Below, one piece after another: positions 60,701 through 64,000 of a stretch of DNA of 64,000 nucleotides. Source of the DNA: an uncultured Alphaproteobacteria bacterium (GTDB lineage Bacteria > Pseudomonadota > Alphaproteobacteria > HIMB59 > GCA-002718135); the NCBI GenBank assembly GCA_902514875.1, contig CABXSY010000003.1, positions 1 to 64,000 on the forward strand, given 5' to 3'. The notes beneath the pieces were generated by a model, which made no database searches, was not told the DNA's origin, and saw only the letters and a list, made by a program, of their open reading frames with translations. Positions within the stretch are counted from its first letter, which is position 1. Each line of letters begins with the position of its first letter. Both the position numbers and the translations under genes were made by a program.

Positions 60701-61891
60701 ATGGATAATATTAAATTAGATTTTCAAAAACACATTGATGCTGGTAGATGTAATGGAGCTGAATGGATAATAAATTATAAAAATAGTATTTATCATGAAG
60801 CAATTGGTTACAGAGATTTGGAGTTAAAAAATAAGCTTAATAAAAATTCATATTACAGAATTTGGTCAATGACAAAGCCAATTATTGGTTTTGCTGCAAT
60901 GCAATTAATTGAAAAAAACTTCTTATCCCTTGATGATACTATAGATAAACATTTATCTGATTTTAAAAATATTAAAAAACTTAGCAGTATTGAAAGTAAC
61001 TTAAGCGATACAACTACTCTAGAAAATAAACCTACCGTAAGACAGCTTTTACAACATACAGCAGGGTTTACGTATAATAGTTGTGATAATTTCTTAGCTA
61101 AAGAATATGAGGATAGGAGTCTATTTCATTCTTCATCTTCAAGTTTGGAGGAAGAGATTAGTAAAATTTCTGAATTACCTTTGTTATATGAGCCTGGTTT
61201 AAACTGGCATTATTCTATATCTATAGATGTTTTAGCTAGAGTTATAGAAGTGGTAACAAAAGATAAAATTTCAGATATTTTGAATGAAAATATTTTTTTA
61301 CCTTTAGAAATGAATGATACAAATTTTTATATTGATGGAAATAGTAATAAACAGTTAGTGGAAACATTTGAATACAATAGTGATAAATTAAAACTAACAA
61401 ATTTAAATTACGATAAAAGAAAATTAATTTTATATGGATACCCTGCAAATGATAAAAATTATTCCAGAGGAGGTCACGGTTTATTTTCTACAGCTGAAGA
61501 TTATGAAAAATTTGCCAGAATGCTTATCAATGGTAAAAATAAAAATGGAAAAGAGCTTATTAATTCTCAAAGTTTAGAGTTAATGCGAAATAATTCTTTA
61601 AACAAAGAGTTATTTCCAATTGAAATTACATCAATTAATACAAATAAAGATGAAGATTATGAAAATGATTTAGATGGGTATGGTTGGGGTTTAGGATTTA
61701 GAGTTTTGATGAATAATACCACTCAAAATAAGTTTGGTCCAGTTGGAGAATTTGGATGGTCAGGATATGCCGCTAGTTACTTTTTGGTAGATCCAAAAAA
61801 TAATTTATCAGCTGTTTTAATGATGCAAATTTTAGATGCTGATAAGAATATTAAAAAAGATTTTTATAATAATATCTTTAAAAATCTTTAA
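60701..61891 (+). CDS. beta-lactamase family serine hydrolase
   Basis: YRIWSMTKPIIGFAAM (SxxK), LLQHTAGF, YSISIDVLARVIEVV, RGGHGLFSTAEDYEKFARML. Confidence 0.92.
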   Translation: MDNIKLDFQKHIDAGRCNGAEWIINYKNSIYHEAIGYRDLELKNKLNKNSYYRIWSMTKPIIGFAAMQLIEKNFLSLDDTIDKHLSDFKNIKKLSSIESNLSDTTTLENKPTVRQLLQHTAGFTYNSCDNFLAKEYEDRSLFHSSSSSLEEEISKISELPLLYEPGLNWHYSISIDVLARVIEVVTKDKISDILNENIFLPLEMNDTNFYIDGNSNKQLVETFEYNSDKLKLTNLNYDKRKLILYGYPANDKNYSRGGHGLFSTAEDYEKFARMLINGKNKNGKELINSQSLELMRNNSLNKELFPIEITSINTNKDEDYENDLDGYGWGLGFRVLMNNTTQNKFGPVGEFGWSGYAASYFLVDPKNNLSAVLMMQILDADKNIKKDFYNNIFKNL

Positions 61892-62751
61892 TGAGCTTTA
61901 AATCAAATCCCTATACATATGGAATAACTTTAACCCTTTTAACTTATTTATCTTTTGGTATTTTAGATACAATTCAAAAAACAGCAGTTCAATATCACTC
62001 TGTTTTTGTATTATTATTTGTTAAATATTCTTTCTGTTTTATTTTTTCTTTTTTTATTGCTAAAAAAAATAAAGTTAAAAAATTTTATCTTTCAAAAAAT
62101 TACAAGATACAAATAACTAGATGTATTTTATCTGTATGCGAATCTTGTTTTTTCGTATTATCTTTTAGGCATTTAGCTTTAGCTGATGCTCATACGATAG
62201 GTTCTTTAGCACCTGTTTTAGTTTTAGTTTTTTCTTATTTCATTTTAAAAGAAAAAATAAATGCAGCTACTTGGTTAGCAATTGGTGTGAGTTTTTGTGG
62301 AGTTATTCTAATTATGCGACCTGGACTGACTATATTTAATCCTTATCTAATTATTCCATTATGTGCTGCTTTTTTTTATTCATTATTTCAAATAGCAACA
62401 AGATTAAATGCTCAATATGATGATAATGAAACTATGTTGTTCTACAATGGTCTTATAGGTGCGATTATTACATTTGTATTATCACTTTTTTTCTGGCAAC
62501 CTCTACATTCATTTTCTTTTATCTTTTTTATTTTTTTAGGCATCTTTTTTTGTACTGGTTTATTTTTACAAATTAAGGCATTGAGTATTACACCAGCAAG
62601 TATTTTAGCACCCTACAATTATACTATCATAATTTGGGGGATAATTTTTGGTTTATTAGTATATAGAGAAGTCCCAGATATATTTACGATTATAGGAGCA
62701 ATTATTATTGTTTCATCAGGAATATTTATATTTAGATATTCTTATAAGTAG
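61891..62751 (+). CDS. EamA/DMT family transporter
   Basis: 286 aa, about ten predicted TM helices, two EamA-like repeats (ADAHTIGSLAPVLVLVFSYFILKEKI). Confidence 0.92.
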   Translation: MSFKSNPYTYGITLTLLTYLSFGILDTIQKTAVQYHSVFVLLFVKYSFCFIFSFFIAKKNKVKKFYLSKNYKIQITRCILSVCESCFFVLSFRHLALADAHTIGSLAPVLVLVFSYFILKEKINAATWLAIGVSFCGVILIMRPGLTIFNPYLIIPLCAAFFYSLFQIATRLNAQYDDNETMLFYNGLIGAIITFVLSLFFWQPLHSFSFIFFIFLGIFFCTGLFLQIKALSITPASILAPYNYTIIIWGIIFGLLVYREVPDIFTIIGAIIIVSSGIFIFRYSYK

Positions 62752-62800
62752 ATTTAATTTCTTTGTATCAATTAAAAAATTAATGTTATAAATTTGCTTT

Positions 62801-64000
62801 ATGTTTATTGGAATTGATCTTGGAACTTCATCAATCAAAATGATTTTAATTGATCAAAATCAAAGCATTCTTGCATCCGCTAATTCAAGTCTTACTGTAC
62901 AAACTCCTAAAGATGGTTTTAGTGAACAAAATCCACAAGAATGGATTAATTCAACCATGGAATGTTTCGAGGTTTTAAAGTCAAAAAAACCAAAAGAATT
63001 TTCACAAACTATTTCAATAGGAATATCCGGTCATATGCATGGAGCTACGTTAATAGATAAAGATGGAAAGGTTATTAGACCATGTATTCTTTGGAACGAT
63101 ACAAGATCATATCAAGAGTGTGAAGAATTTGAAAAACAAAATTTTGATGTACGATCAATTTCAGGAAATTTAACTATGCCTGGTTTTACCGCACCAAAAA
63201 TAAATTGGATAAAAAATAATGAACTAGATAATTTTAAAAAAATTTTCAAAGTCTTACTTCCTAAAGATTACTTACGATTTGTTCTTACTGGTGAATTTTT
63301 TTCGGAAATGTCAGACGCTTCTGGAACATTATGGCTAGATATCCAAAAAAGAAAATGGTCTAATCAACTTTTATCTTGCTCATTTTTAGAAGAAAAACAC
63401 ATGCCAGATCTAGTGGAAGGTAATGAGCAGACAGGATTTTTAAAAAAAGATTTAAAAGAGAAATTTAATTTTAATAATAATGTTAAAGTTGTGGGTGGAG
63501 CAGGTGATAATGCTGCCGCAGCAACTGGTATGGGTATAACAAATAAAAATCAATCATTTATATCTCTTGGCACTTCAGGTGTTTTTTTTACTCCTACTGA
63601 AAACTTTTTGAGTAATACTGGTGATGCAGTACATTCTTTTTGTCATTGTTTACCAAATAAATGGCACCTAATGTCTGTTATGTTAAGTGCGAGTAATTGT
63701 TTAGATTGGATTTGCGCTATTACCAATACTTCAATTGCTGATACTCTTAATAATGTAGAGCAATTTTATAATGATAAAAATTCTATAAAAAATTCATCAT
63801 ATTTTTTACCTTATTTGTCTGGAGAAAGAACTCCGCATAATGATCCACATATAAGAGGTTCACTCCATTCTATAAAAACAACTACAAATTCAACAGATTT
63901 ACAGTATGCAGTAATTGAAGGTGTAAGTTTTGGAATATTAGATGGAGTAAATTCTATTTTGAAAGTTAATAATAACTTTGATAAAATATTTATGGTTGGA
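62801..64000 (+). CDS. xylB: FGGY-family carbohydrate kinase, xylulokinase-like; 3' truncated by window edge
   Basis: Absent from ORF track because it runs off the window. ATG at 62801: MFIGIDLGTSSIKMILIDQN, GISGHMHGATLIDKDGKVIRPCILWNDTRS, GAGDNAAAATGMG. Confidence 0.92.
   Translation, partial: MFIGIDLGTSSIKMILIDQNQSILASANSSLTVQTPKDGFSEQNPQEWINSTMECFEVLKSKKPKEFSQTISIGISGHMHGATLIDKDGKVIRPCILWNDTRSYQECEEFEKQNFDVRSISGNLTMPGFTAPKINWIKNNELDNFKKIFKVLLPKDYLRFVLTGEFFSEMSDASGTLWLDIQKRKWSNQLLSCSFLEEKHMPDLVEGNEQTGFLKKDLKEKFNFNNNVKVVGGAGDNAAAATGMGITNKNQSFISLGTSGVFFTPTENFLSNTGDAVHSFCHCLPNKWHLMSVMLSASNCLDWICAITNTSIADTLNNVEQFYNDKNSIKNSSYFLPYLSGERTPHNDPHIRGSLHSIKTTTNSTDLQYAVIEGVSFGILDGVNSILKVNNNFDKIFMVG

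Overview
This is a 64 kb window of a compact, AT-rich bacterial genome. Gene content and order look alphaproteobacterial and streamlined-marine-like; this is inferred from content only. Housekeeping blocks are ribF-ileS-lspA-DUF3035, a Kdo/lipid A block (lpxK, waaA, an LpxL-type acyltransferase, MsbA-type ABC) and a full cytochrome c oxidase operon (coxB-coxA-ctaB-small ORF-ctaG-coxC-SURF1-M32-thrC-M16). Accessory regions are sugar and sugar-acid catabolism, an ABC sugar transporter, and an oxygenase-like operon with duplicated desaturase + PanB-like modules. The strongest non-coding signal is two near-identical leaders in front of two paralogous ammonium transporter genes. Each leader carries two tandem copies of a motif matching the glutamine riboswitch (glnA RNA) consensus, four aptamers in all. 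Downstream, both share a hairpin with compensatory changes and an invariant upstream segment that could pair with the same 3' arm, suggesting a shared expression platform. The best protein-level candidate for an undescribed system is the 43.9-50.2 kb operon: two histidine-box desaturase-like proteins, a ferredoxin reductase, a Rieske ferredoxin, two PanB-fold proteins apparently lacking the canonical metal-binding aspartates, and a sterol-desaturase-family protein. No rRNA, tRNA, CRISPR array, prophage or IS element was recognised. All calls come from reading sequence and recalled family motifs; no searches were run.
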